Assembly (NCBI GenBank): GCA_964016875.1
Contig: OZ024736.1
Span: 41,262,707 to 41,326,706, forward strand
Origin: Fallopia convolvulus
Lineage: Eukaryota > Streptophyta > Magnoliopsida > Caryophyllales > Polygonaceae
Reading direction: 5' to 3'
DNA length: 64,000 nucleotides
Shown here: one piece after another, positions 21,584-32,692 of the stretch
Numbering within the stretch: the stretch's first letter is position 1
Layout: each line of letters begins with the position of its first letter
Notes under the pieces: model-generated
Database searches by the model: none
The model's input: the letters and a program-made list of their open reading frames with translations, nothing else
What the model was told of the DNA's origin: nothing
Made by a program: the position numbers and the translations under genes

Positions 21584-22555
21584 TTATGTATTGTTGTTGG
21601 TGGGAAAGAATATTCTTCGCAGATCCCTCAAACCTAGCGTCTCTCGACATGAAGGACACTTTTTCTTCTTTTTTACAGCTTTTCTAATGCAAGCTCTGCA
21701 GAAAATATGGCCACATTTGGTTGCCGTCTCTACAGCTACTGTATCCAGGCAAATGGGACATGTTACTGTAGGTTGTTTGGGAAGAGACTCTGGAGCTGCC
21801 TGTTTTTCTACAAACAAGTGCAGAAGATCAGCAAAATCTCCATTTTTCTTATATACATTAAAAAAGATGCTATACAATCTGAAGGAAACAATCTGGTACC
21901 ATAGTGGGAGACCAAGTCATTCAAATTGCATATTACATTGTCATTCAAAAACTATTGCTAACTTATAGTGGGAGTCTGGGAGACCATGTCATTCAAATTG
22001 CATATTACAAATACACAACAAACTGAACTTCTGAAGGAAACAATATGGTAAAACAAGGATTTTGTTATTTGAATGTTATCATAGTGAACGCCAAAATAGG
22101 AGGCTATATGGTTTACCTGCATTGACACCAATTGTTACTCCGCCTCTTATCCTCCTCGCTTTGTCCCTTGCCTTTAATATAACCAGATTTCAAGGCAAAA
22201 GTTATTTACTCAGTACTAATCAATCAGACACTGAAGTTATGATAAAGCAAAATTTAAAAAAAAAAAAAAAAGAATGGACAGACACCTCAGCAAAAGATCT
22301 TGGTGATGATAGACTAACGTCGTCATCAGATGACGATCCTGATGAATCGATGATAATTGGCGCCATTTGTGGAACAGGACTTTGTGTAACTGGAATGGCT
22401 TGCGTCATGGAAAGATTACTAGAACTAGAAGACCCCTCATCAGGGGGAATCACAGGCAAATTGAGATTAAGGTCCAAATTCTTTCCCTCATCAGGGTTCT
22501 GAGTTGCAGGCGGATTCAAACTCAGAGTCAGATTGATTTCTGGCTGAGAGCTCAT
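21584..22555 (-). CDS. RING-type E3 ubiquitin ligase of the SUMO-targeted (RNF4-like) kind, with EAR-like motifs
   Basis: Coding exons on the minus strand: 22555-22286, 22171-22117 and 21807-21584, 182 aa. The C-terminal C3HC4 RING spans about 125-162 (CPICLDTV, CGHIFCRAC, KKCPSCR) and would bind an E2. Residues 66-79 (PIIIDSS followed by an acidic/Ser run) match a SUMO-interacting motif, which defines the RNF4-like STUbL group that ubiquitinates SUMOylated nuclear proteins. The N-terminus carries LTLSL (9-13) and LDLNLNL (27-33), which fit the EAR repression pattern LxLxL. A basic stretch RDKARRIRGG links the parts. A 5'-UTR exon near 23247-23300 appears spliced to about 22597. The promoter is the short gap to the NOI gene. 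Small Arabidopsis RING genes of this type (AT3G07200, AT5G48655) are the nearest I recall. Confidence 0.87.
21875..22040. repeat. Short local duplication in an intron of the RING gene
   Basis: The segment containing agtcattcaaattgcatatt near 21913 recurs near 21988 as tgtcattcaaattgcatatt, each preceded by gtgggag or gggagacca. The parts ctgaaggaaacaat are also repeated. It is not coding. Confidence 0.6.
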
Positions 22556-23299
22556 AGTGCTTTGAGTTACTTATGCAAGATGCGAGGAAATCAGCTGAAC
22601 ACAAGATTGGATATCCAAGGAAACAAGAGATTGTCACTTAATGTGATTTACTTTCAGAAATATGCAGCAAGAAAATCAAATTTATAGAAAGAGAATATCT
22701 AACATCCAAAAAATACGTCCAAGATTAGGAAAACTCATCCTCGGATTTGGGAGAAAAATACATTTCAAAAACTTAACACACACAACTATTCTTAAGTTGA
22801 TTTTTAACTTCCCCATCCATCGGAAACGCAAATTCAAACTAAAATATACAGAGATGAGTTTGATCATTCAAGTTCGCAACTACAAGAACCACCAAATCGC
22901 GTTTTCTACAATCAACGCCGAAATCTGTCGACGTTCAAAGCCCTAGATAGTAAATGTACCACAATCAAACCAACCTGATATCAAACATACCTAATTCCCA
23001 AATCCCAAACTCGAACAGTAGCAAAATGTAGCTAATTGCAACTTCAAAGGATCAAAGAAACGCTAAAGAACAACAATCTTGAAACAAAGCAAAACAATGT
23101 GAAACCGATCATCGTGAGAATTGATTGCGCCGTTGCAAACTCTGAAGTATTCTTGACAGGTCAAAACCTAAACCACTGAAGCAAAAATCAAATTTTTGCA
23201 CAGAGCAGAGAGTAAGGATGGAGAGAGGGATCGAATGACAGTACCTGAAATTGGAGAGAATCAAACGCTGGAGAGATTGTTTGCTCCGAATTGAGTTGA

Positions 23300-23750
23300 G
23301 ATTGTGATCGCGGCAAACAGAAAATTTTTATAATGGTAACGTCAGTTTCCGTTTGAGAGATGAGATTCTCTGTTTTATACGCTTGCTAAATTCTTCAAAC
23401 GGGACAGACGATTCGCGCTTTAATCACGTGGAAGTTCCTGAGAGGGACACGTGTTCTTGATGCAAAATATTTTGTGGGTGAAAAGCACCTCTTCATATTT
23501 TTTTAGTGGGTGGTTGAAGTGTTTTTTTTTTTCATACAAAATACAAATGAATAATTGAAAATTGCAGCAGTAAGTAGCATTGACAAATTAATTGCAATTA
23601 TATTACAGAATATATGGACTAGCATTTTCACATGTTCGATCAATGAACACAACAAACACTCATGATTAACCCTCGGTTGCTTTCATGATCATCAATTAAT
23701 GATTTACAGCTCTTGTTTCCATTGGCAGAGACCATGTGATTGTGAGCTAA
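23300..23750. other. Short gap between two minus-strand genes
   Basis: It holds the promoter of the RING gene and the 3' UTR of the NOI gene. Conserved-looking boxes such as cacgtg (23425-23430) and acacgtgt (23448-23455) lie in the promoter part; these are G-box/ABRE-type cores, bound by bZIP and bHLH factors in plants. Their use here is inference. Confidence 0.4.
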
Positions 23751-24903
23751 TCATCCAAAGAGCCGTTTAAAGCAGCCACAATTCTGAAGAACAAAGAATG
23801 ATGAAATCAACATCATAAATAAAATCAGGGTAACTCATAAATAAATGATCAGAACATGGAAAACAGATTACAATACATGCCTTCGGTTGCTTGGTGGTGC
23901 GACGAGAAGGGTCTAAAATGACATCTATATGAGACTGAGCTCCAACCTGATTTCTTTGATTTTCCTTGAAGATACCAGTGAAGTTCTCAGACTTGTCCCA
24001 AACACCAAACTCAGGAATAGGAGAAGTCACATGAAGACTTGATTTCTTCTTCACACTCAATTTGTTAGGACAATTGCCCTTTTTGGCCTTTGTTGGAAGG
24101 CCTTCATCAGACTTTCTAGCTTCACTGTCTTCCTTAGCTTTGGAATCGAGGGGAGTATTTTGAGGTGGTGGGATGGGACATACATCTTGATCCATAGGAG
24201 TTGGGGGTAACACATCTTGGTTAAGGCTAAGCCCATTTTGGGTTAGTATTGAGCCTTGTTGCTTGAACTTTCGAACTTTTGCAAACTCAACAGTAAAGCC
24301 ATGGCTGCCTCTATCTTCCCAGGAACCATATCTTGGTATTTTAGACTGCTGAACATAATAGTTAAGAAGCTAAGTATATTATCTTTTCGACCCATCAATG
24401 AATCTATGATCTCGTTTGTAGAAAGAAGTCTTTGATCGTGCGGATATCATAACAAATAGTAAAAAAACTGCGTAGTTATAAGAGATCAGTACCTAAACCC
24501 TCTCATTTATCATCAAAGTTGCCCAAAACTCAACAAAATATCAATTGAAGATGACTTGAAAATTTATTCAGACTAAAACCTTCAATGGGTTGACAGTATA
24601 AATAGCCTCAATCTCTTAATATAGTGTAGTTAAAATGGTGGTTATATTTGTAAGAGTTGGACAGCATAAGGAAGGCGTTAAAGTGCAAACAAGCAATTTG
24701 ACATTGAATTGGTGGTCTTTCACATGAATATGGACCATAAAGAATGCCTAGCTGAAAAATAAGCATTCAGTGATTATATCCTAACTGAATTCACAACCAG
24801 AATCCAGAAGAGAAGTATACATTAGTATAAATAGACAAACAAAAGAAGCACAACTGTCCAAATGATATCAAAATAGGATCACTCTTAATCAACTTACAGC
24901 CAT
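23751..24903 (-). CDS. NOI / RIN4-family protein (AvrRpt2-cleavage domain type), 171 aa
   Basis: Three exons on the minus strand: 24903-24898 (ATG GCT only), 24348-23872 and 23783-23751. The product starts MAQSKIPRYGSWEDRG and continues GFTVEFAKVRKFK. This is a NOI core: a P.YG.W motif followed by an aromatic/basic F.K.R segment, as in RIN4. A second, weaker NOI-like core is IPEFGVWDKSENFTGIF near 125-141. Between them is a Pro/Lys-rich disordered linker with DQDVCPIPPPQN. The C-terminus INCGCFKRLFG has cysteines in a basic setting, the usual palmitoylation anchor that ties RIN4-family proteins to the plasma membrane. Family members are immune regulators and effector targets, and the role here is inferred by family. 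The two-codon first exon is typical of this family but easily missed, so the start is likely rather than certain. Confidence 0.8.
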
Positions 24904-26354
24904 GAAAGCACCAGAAAACTTGCAACAATCATGCAATGGAACTCTGGTAGGCAGCAGAAAAAAAGGACTCTACCAGCAACCAATAATGAAGACTTGAAAA
25001 CCCACAAATAAAAAGATTTGAACAAAAATCAAAGGGAGTTTTGGGTTACTCCCTTGAATCTGTCAACAATGGATAAATGACGGTGGCGGTGACTTTGTGA
25101 GAAAGACAAAGAGTTGGAAATTAAAAATGACGATTTTGATTTGACCATTCTCACCAAGCCACGTCTCTATATGCTCCTTCTTCTTAGTCCCTTTCTACTA
25201 CCTCCTTCTCTTCTTCAGTTTTCCACTCTTCGCTTCTTCACCTCACCGTGTTACGTACATTGACACTCTTCATTATAATACATACAAGTCCAATTTCATT
25301 GACCATTTCGTTTGTGTTTTATATAGGCCCACGCTTATATTCTTCAAATTTTTGATTCCTCCAATTTGAATAGTGCATCAGAATCAACAATTTATATCAT
25401 AACAAATCTGAGTAAGTTAATACATGTAAGATTTACACGTATTGACAACAAAATGTGTGAATCACTGAGTGATCTTGTGAACTATGTATGGCTTGTACGA
25501 TTTTGGCTACTACGAAAAATATACAATGATAGCTATTTTAGAGCCGAAGGTTTTTGGACAAAAATAGTTGGAAAAAAAAAGACCCTCAGCAACTCATCCT
25601 TGAGATAGGCAGTGGATCCAAATTCCCTGTGCTCAACTCAGCAGACAAAATCCCTATGTAACAAATCCATGTCTGCAGACTGGCCTTTTTCAAAGGCAAG
25701 AAATTGTTTGTTTTTGAACTTCCAAAGTGATTCTTCCATATGTCATCGCACAGGCCGTGCCCCCTATTAAAGTGGTGCAATGGTATGCCTAAAGTAAATC
25801 TAAAGCAAAAAAGGCTGTTAGCCTGTGGCACTGCTGTGGAACCTACTTCTGTCTACTATATTTCGGCAATTTAAATACTGAGCTATCTTTTTACCTTGCA
25901 CAATGCACATGCATTATAATTGATTCTTTTCTTTTTATCTTCTGCTTTTTCTTTCTGTTGATTGGATCTGATCTTTGTCCTTGGGGATAGATTTTGGTGC
26001 GCAATTGCAATGCATAGTTGTTCAAAATCAGTGACCACACAGTTATGAGCCCGGCACTCTGGAAAAAAATGATATGTTTTCTAACCCACTATCAGTTTGC
26101 ACAAAGTTTCTAATTGCAATGGTAATTGACTAATAGGGATCCTAAACAAGTAGTTACAATTCAGGAGAAAAAGATGAAGAAATGACTGACTTGAAAAAAT
26201 ACCTCAATGTCTCATGAGAGCCAGGAAGCCAGCTCTTATGTGATCCATATCATATGGGTTTGAGATTCAATTCCTCCAACAATCAACATTTCCTTAATCT
26301 TGATCAGATTCACCAAAATTACAATCACTTATACAGGGCAAAGACCATACAATC
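24904..26354. other. Leader/promoter of the NOI gene and intergenic DNA
   Basis: The NOI 5' leader probably begins near 25080-25110. Between 25366 and 25831 there are weak open frames on both strands without recognisable content. No gene called. The 3' UTR of the next RING gene enters from about 26280. Confidence 0.4.
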
Positions 26355-27299
26355 TCAGAAGATATCTAAAACCTCCAAGATGAAGCTATTACAAAGAGGG
26401 CAGTGGCCTCTCTGAACCCAGAGTTCCCTAGAGCACATCCTGCAAAACGTATGGCCACACGGTATGAACGCAGCACCCTTGTGCCTCACCATGCACACAC
26501 AGCATGACACCTCAGAAACACCAGCCACTCCTTTCTCCTCTTCCTCATTCACATCCCGTTCCTCCACACCCTCCATCTCATCACCACCATCATCATCATC
26601 AAAATTGTATATATGTCCATGTAACCCACCAGACTGACGCTCCGTCTCCTCTAACAAATCCATCAAAGACATTCTGATCGGCTCCTCCTCCTGAGCCGGT
26701 TCACCGCCATTAACATCTCCAGAACTTCCTTCCTCTGTGGCCTCCAACTCCCTTGACATCCTACTCCTCTCCTCCCTTTCCGCTGCTAATGCATCAGACA
26801 GTCTTATACTTCTCCTCCTTTGGTTATCCTCCTCAAAGGCTTCAGCACCAGATGACTCAGCCATTTGAAGTGAGTCCCGGAGTGAATTCTGACCCAGTAC
26901 CTGCAACTGTGGTTGTGGAACCATGGCATCTGGCTGAGGGGCTGATGTGGTCGGCATCCAGTCATTGTGGTTATGGAGGGAACAAGTGGGGTTTGCACTG
27001 TTGCGCCGGAGCTTCAGCCGCTCTTTTAACGACTTCCAGGTAGTCTTGCCTGTGAATTGGGGGTGGCGGTTTGGGTGGTTGGCGAGGGTTTCTTCGGCTC
27101 GGATGATGTCAAGAAGCGTTCGGACAACATTGCTGTTGGGAGGGGATTTTCTCTCGTTGTTGAGAACGGCAGCTAGTGTTACATGGGCTAGACTGCGCGG
27201 GATTTGGGGGTTCTCAGCAATGTCGCTGGCCATGAAGGATTCACGGAGAGTTGAGTGCACAGAGGTTAGGGTTTCGGCTCGTCCCTCCACACTTGCCAT
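26355..27299 (-). CDS. C3HC4 RING-finger protein (probable E3 ubiquitin ligase), 314 aa
   Basis: A single coding exon from ATG at 27299-27297 to TAA at 26357-26355. The RING is at the extreme C-terminus, residues 267-303: CVC, then IPCGHTFCRMC, then GHCPLC, followed by a hydrophobic tail NSFILEVLDIF. Upstream are basic patches (WKSLKERLKLRRN near 105), RRRSIRLSDALAAERE with helical, coiled-coil character near 180-205, PIRMSLMDLLEETER near 225 and long acidic runs before the RING. The longer frame upstream of this ATG lies across the 3' splice site of a 5'-UTR intron (acceptor near 27336, donor near 27897), so the chosen start is preferred. Substrates are unknown. I recall similar plant RING/U-box proteins without a settled name. 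Confidence 0.88.
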   Translation of the reverse strand: MASVEGRAETLTSVHSTLRESFMASDIAENPQIPRSLAHVTLAAVLNNERKSPPNSNVVRTLLDIIRAEETLANHPNRHPQFTGKTTWKSLKERLKLRRNSANPTCSLHNHNDWMPTTSAPQPDAMVPQPQLQVLGQNSLRDSLQMAESSGAEAFEEDNQRRRSIRLSDALAAEREERSRMSRELEATEEGSSGDVNGGEPAQEEEPIRMSLMDLLEETERQSGGLHGHIYNFDDDDGGDEMEGVEERDVNEEEEKGVAGVSEVSCCVCMVRHKGAAFIPCGHTFCRMCSRELWVQRGHCPLCNSFILEVLDIF

Positions 27300-28420
27300 C
27301 CTAACTGAAGAGGACGCAACACAGTAGTTTGATTTTCCTGATAGACAAAGAAAGCTTGTTTCGTAAATGAACAGATTGAGAAATTTCAAGAAGATATCAA
27401 TGAAACTTTAAAGAAAATTAGCCAGATTTGTCTGTACATGCTACCGGAGGGAATCGTGAAGCAGAAACTTCGATTATCAGTTTTCGTGCGGATTTCTTTC
27501 CTCGTGAGAAATTTTTGTCAAAATCGAGACCTTCGAAGAACAGACTTTGTTGAAGGCGATTAAGATTTTGGGGGATAAAATGCATTAACAAGGAAGTTGT
27601 CTGGAAACAAGAAAGTTTTTTTTTTTACTTCCAATAGGAAATCTTTCTGCAAACGAATTCACACTTGGCTGAGATAACATTGGAATGCGTAACAATTGAA
27701 TTTCCTCAATAAAAATCGGCAACTTTCATTGAATCCAAAAGCCAAAACTAAATGCCGGAAACATATTGAGATCCGAGAACAGAGAGAAGGCGTAATAAAC
27801 GAGTCCAGAGAAACTTCTTGCCACTTGCTGAATTTACACTCTACTTAAACGACAGAAGGACGAAATGCTACAGAGAGAGAGAGAGAGGAGCATTGGATAC
27901 CTTACTCCGTTACTCGTCAGTTCTTTAGGCTGTAGCAACGAACCAGACGTTCAACCACCACGCAAACACCGCCACCGCACGATCCACTACGAGCAACTCA
28001 GATCCGATCTGTTTTCCAACACTTGTATTCCAATCAGTTAACCGATGAACCTCTATTTTGTCGAGAAATTGGATACGGAAGACCGAAAACGAACAAGAAA
28101 GTTGATCATAACAGTTTTCCCCCCAATTGTCAATCAAATCCAAGCATAAATCACAGCAGTTACAGCCTTCGCTTATCAGGTACTTCTCCCTTCTGGAGAT
28201 TGAAAGATCCCTTAATTTTGTCGATCCGTGTTGTTGTTGTGGCAGAAACGAAATGATTGCGACCTTTTGGAGGAGAGAGGAGTGGGAGATTTCAGATAAG
28301 GGACGGAGGGATGGAGAGAGTCGAGTGTGCAGTGTGAGACCAGAAACAAATGGACATGGATGGAGTAGCGAATGGAGTTACTAGTCCCCTTTATTTGCGG
28401 GGATCATGAGATGAGAGTGA
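27300..28420 (-). other. 5' leader, leader intron and promoter of the RING gene
   Basis: On the minus strand the leader exon runs roughly 28300-27898, ending at donor aag|gtatcc. It is spliced to about 27336, just upstream of the ATG. A (GA)n run sits near 27869-27887. There is no coding content on either strand. Confidence 0.5.
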
Positions 28421-28898
28421 GACGAATTCTAAAACCTCTCCTCTCTTTTTTCCCTCTTATTTACTTTTTTACTTTTTCAAAAAACCTCTCATTATCATTT
28501 ATCAACCGCGCTCTCTCACTTTTGTTTATTTTCAAGCCGAATCACGCTTTACACTACCACGAATTTACAAGCAAATTATATTGTGGGGCCACTTAGCAAT
28601 CAGATTAAAAAAATCACATTTTGACTCAAAAGGAGCCCGTTTAAATTCACACAAAAAAGTAAGACCTTGTTTAACATTGTATAGGTTATTAATTTTGAGG
28701 GGTTTTGTTGGTAATTTCGTAATATAGCTAATAAATTTTTACGGAGTATGTGTATTTTCAATTGATTAAATGTGTTTTTTAGTAATCAATAAGCGTATAT
28801 TATTAATAGTCTACTTAATTGTGCCATATTAGCGGGAATAATCGAAACAATCAGCAAGACAAATAAGTTATGTGATTTTTTTAATGGAAAAGGACTTA

Positions 28899-29296
28899 CT
28901 CCCTCCGTCCCATAATGTTTGTCCATTTTTCAAACTTTTCATTTATATCATACTTTTCTTACCCTATTATCCTTATTCAATCTTATATATTACCCCCATT
29001 ACCCACCTTTCTCATCAACTTTATTACTTTTATCTATAAAATTACAAAATTACCCTCATCCAATCTTATATATTACCCCCAATTACCCACCTTTCCCATC
29101 AACTTTATTACTTTATACTATAAAATTACAAAATTACCCTCATCCAATCTTATATATTATCCTTAATTATCCGTCTTTTCCATCAACTTTATTATTTTTT
29201 AAACTTTTTATACCCTAATTATTTAATTTTTCAACTTTGTATTAATTATCGTGCTAATTGTATTTTATAGACATACAATTTGGGACGGAGGGAGTA
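28899..29296. mobile_element. Stowaway MITE (398 bp) with internal tandem repeats
   Basis: Ends CTCCCTCCGTCCCA and TGGGACGGAGGGAG are inverted, with TA target duplication at 28897-28898 and 29297-29298. The interior has three tandem copies of an 83-84-bp unit beginning caatcttatatatta. The open frames across it come from the repeat and are not genes. Confidence 0.88.
28978..29212. repeat. 83-84-bp tandem repeat, about 2.8 copies
   Basis: Copies begin at 28978, 29061 and 29145, each with caatcttatatatta and an atcaactttattac core. The third is partial and more diverged. The array lies wholly within the Stowaway element. Confidence 0.85.
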
Positions 29297-29298
29297 TG

Positions 29299-30612
29299 AA
29301 ATTATTTATTTAGCTCATCGAATATAAATCATACTCCATTTTGTTAACATTATTATAAGCTATAAGCTTAAAAATGGAGTGGCAAAGAGTCAATATTATA
29401 AGGTATAAGCTGATTGCCAAATAAATACAAGCTCATTCATGGTTACATTACATGTCTTGGTAGGGCCTAGGAGAGTTGGGGACATTGAAGTCGATTGATC
29501 AGTGTCATTACTATTGTAGGTTTTTTTTTAACGGTATAAATTGAACTCTATATGGTAAATGACTAAAATGATAAGAATGTGGTGAGGTAATATTTCGCAA
29601 TGTGTTGTCGTAGTGCTTTTAGATATAAAAATAAAACCTCAGCCCGAGCGTCACATAACTTGTAAAGTCAAATAAAGTCGATGACATAGTGTGTAGAATT
29701 CTATCGATTTATAGATCGGCTTATTTAGTGTAAATGAACAAACTATATTATTATTCCTAATTAAGAATATTTGGAATCATATCTAGGTAGTGATAAGGAG
29801 TTACATACAAAAAAGTAGCACAATCATACATGATGAACTCGAGGCTACAATTATTTTAGCAAACTTAACAATTTGATGTTTTTTTCTTTCAAAATAACGT
29901 ACTGTAATTAATTAAATGCTTGTTTGGAACGTCCAACTAATCCTTTGTCCAGTAGTTGATTTTTTCTCCATGCCTTAAATAGTGGCTATCTAACTATGGA
30001 ATATGATGTTCCTTCTCTGCCTCATCCCACTTATGTCCACAAACCAAGTTGTTGAGTTATTCAAAGCTAGGGGCTCTTTTCTTTGACAATTTTGGTCTGC
30101 AGCATACATCAAACAAATCTTAACACGTTACAGACCAAACAATAGTAATTTTGTAAAAATGCTAATCAACTGTCAATATAAGACAACTAGCTACAAAGCC
30201 AATTAAATTGGACCAACTAATTGCATACTTTAAACGAGCAACCAGGGTTAATTAGCTGGATCAGGTTCACCAGAAGCAGGTAAGATAGTTTCACTTCGGT
30301 AGGTTGATGAAGTGGTTGATCGGCTTCACTATGATATTAATTGTAATAAACATCATTCTAAATTCTAGCTCAAGGAAATTGCATAACATAAAATTTTACT
30401 GGTGCCCAGAAATTGATTATTCATTTATGCCCTTTAAATTCCAGCTCCTTCTGAACAAGAATCAGGTAGTTGTGACGAAGTAGGAGTGTTATTGGTTCAT
30501 TCATTGGGCTCAAAGCACATTAAATTCCTCTCCGGCCCAACTTTGCATAGGCTTCTACTTGGGCTTTTATTTTCTGCATTGTTACTAGGCCAGTTTTCTT
30601 CATTAGAAACCA
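29299..30612. other. Intergenic, no gene seen
   Basis: AT-rich sequence with no recognisable coding frame or element ends. Confidence 0.45.
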
Positions 30613-30615
30613 TAA

Positions 30616-30854
30616 GAGCATAATGGTTGAGCAATTTTTTTGTTCACCATATTAAAAAAAATTATTTTTTTTTCTTTTTTCTTTCCTCTCTCTTAGATGT
30701 CATGTGTCACTATGTCAAGTGATGACCAAATCTCCATTTTGGTCATTGTGATGACCGGTCATACAAAATTTTATTCCCCTCTCTCCACATATAATATTAT
30801 TTTACTATCTTTTTCTTCTTATGACCAAATTTTGGGCAATGGGTAAGAATGCTC
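30616..30854. mobile_element. PIF/Harbinger-type MITE (Tourist-like), 239 bp
   Basis: The left end gagcataatgg and the right end (reverse complement gagcattcttacccattg) are imperfect inverted repeats, with TAA on both sides (30613-30615 and 30855-30857). The gagcat start and 3-bp TAA duplication are the usual PIF/Harbinger pattern. There is no transposase. Confidence 0.7.
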
Positions 30855-30908
30855 TAAAGATATTGTTGTATAGTTTTTTTTATCAAGGTGAAATTTTAGA
30901 CATCAGAG

Positions 30909-30945
30909 ATGGATTAGGGAGGCAGTGTCTCCCTAATCCACCTTT
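30909..30945. repeat. Perfect-arm hairpin
   Basis: The arms ggattagggag and ctccctaatcc pair around a short gcagtgt loop. No function is suggested by the surroundings. Confidence 0.6.
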
Positions 30946-31007
30946 GATACCTAAATCAGAAGAGCAGTTTGTCGATCAACGTCGATGTAAAGGATAAGAC
31001 TTGCGAG

Positions 31008-32684
31008 TAGGTTGAGCACGATTCAATTAAACCGAAAATAGTGACCGAACCGAAATCGAAAATATTCAGTTCGGCTTTTGGTTTAAGGATTTTTGAAATT
31101 TTGGTTTCGGTTCGGTTTATATAGGTTCTATTCGGTTAAACCAAAATTATTTTTAAAAAAAATAAAAAAAAAATATTCTCATGACCGAAACAAGAGCAAG
31201 AGGCCCGAGACCGAAAACCTAAAGGGAGTAAAGGCGCGTTTTTGAAAAATCTGATTCTCTAAAGATCGAAAACCGTAGTTCGTGACTTCTGTTTGTCCCT
31301 CACAGCCTATTGCTCCAGAGAATAGTCGCTGTCAGAGTTAATCGCCCCAGTCGGCACTCGCCCCAGTGCTTCGGTTCCATGACTTCTTTCTAGCTTATAT
31401 TCCTCTTTAGTTTGAGTCGAGTTGCCCCAGTCAGCACTCGCCCCAGCGGTGTCGCCCTTCAATTTCGACCTTTCAACCTTTTTTGCTTCAGTTTCGATTG
31501 ATATTGGCATATTGTTGAGTTGGAGTTGATGTCTTTCGTATGTAGAGAGTAAGTCATTGTTGGCTGAAGCTGGTTGAGTTGCTAGTTACTTGTTGTTGTT
31601 GTTGAGTTGTTGAAGTTGGCCGAAGTGTTGACTCCTCTGATTCATCAAGGTTGCAATTCCTCACAACATACTTGATGTCAAATTGTGAACTGTGTGCATA
31701 CTTGAACGGAGTAAGAACTCTTGTAAAGCTAGGTTTTTAATTGCTTACTTTTTCACGAGTCCGAATAAATGATGGAAGGTAACCTTATTTTTATATTGTC
31801 ATTTTTTCTTAATATGCACTCAAGATTGAAACTTGTTTGTCAATTTTTATATATTTATGCTATTATGTTTGTTGACTTATTGTATAGGTGTGCAAACTAC
31901 TTTTCCCCCGAATTCACGAACCAAATTGGATTTTGGAGGCTTAGAGTTCGAGCCGTTGTTTCTGATGTATTAAGTATTGACATTAAATTTGCAATTGTTG
32001 TTGTTGGCTTGTTGCTTGTTGACTTATTTTTTGAGTTTTTTTGCTGCACTTTTCTGAATTTATAGCAGCTGAATTACAATAAACTGACAATACTTTGTTG
32101 AATTACAACTGAATTGTTGGGCAGGTTGGCTGCTGAATTTTGTTATTTTGCTACTTTTGTTATTTTAGCTACTACAAAATCAACCTTTGAAGAGTTGGGT
32201 TGGAGTCTTGGCTGATTTTGCACATTATTGTTGGATTGTAAGTCTGTAACATGAGTAACCAGTTCATTCAAAGATTCAACAACAAAATATGGATTTATCA
32301 TTTATGGCTATTTACAAACTACATGGGCTTATAACTGATTTTTATATTCTTATTAGTTATTATGTGCTTATGGATGTTTACAAATTACTTAATTACAAAG
32401 GGCTTATTAGTACAGGAACCTGATTCACTGAATCGGTTCGGTTTGTAGTCAAATCGGTTCATTAGATTTAATCAGTTCAGTTGGTTCAATCGGTTTTTAT
32501 GGCATTTTATAAATTTTTAAGTGCCTTCGGTTGTTTCAGTTTTACATAGAACCGAACTGATTAAACCTAAACTGACCCGAAAAAGTTCGGTTCAGTTTTC
32601 AGTTCCAAAAAAATCAGATTTCGGTTTTCGGTTCATTTTGATTTTAGTCGGTTCGGTTCGGTTTTGAACCGATGCTCAACCCTA
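31008..32684. mobile_element. Non-autonomous hAT element, 1.68 kb
   Basis: The left end TAGGTTGAGCA and right end TGCTCAACCCTA are inverted, flanked by an 8-bp duplication cttgcgag/ctagcgag (31000-31007 and 32685-32692, 7 of 8 matching). Both subterminal regions are packed with cggttcgg/aaccgaac motifs, as in hAT subterminal binding arrays. The interior has no frame resembling a hAT transposase: a hydrophobic 98-aa frame at 31769-32065 is not recognisable. It would depend on a transposase made elsewhere. Confidence 0.8.
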
Positions 32685-32692
32685 CTAGCGAG

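Noticed and set aside
25366..25831. Possible gene on either strand between the NOI and RING genes
   Set aside because: The frames are short, uninterrupted by plausible splice sites, and unlike any family I know.
28915..29218. Two overlapping plus-strand open frames of 83 and 99 aa
   Set aside because: They are produced by the tandem repeat inside the Stowaway MITE.
31769..32065. 98-aa open frame inside the hAT element
   Set aside because: Low-complexity hydrophobic translation with no match to hAT transposase motifs (DDE or dimerisation regions).
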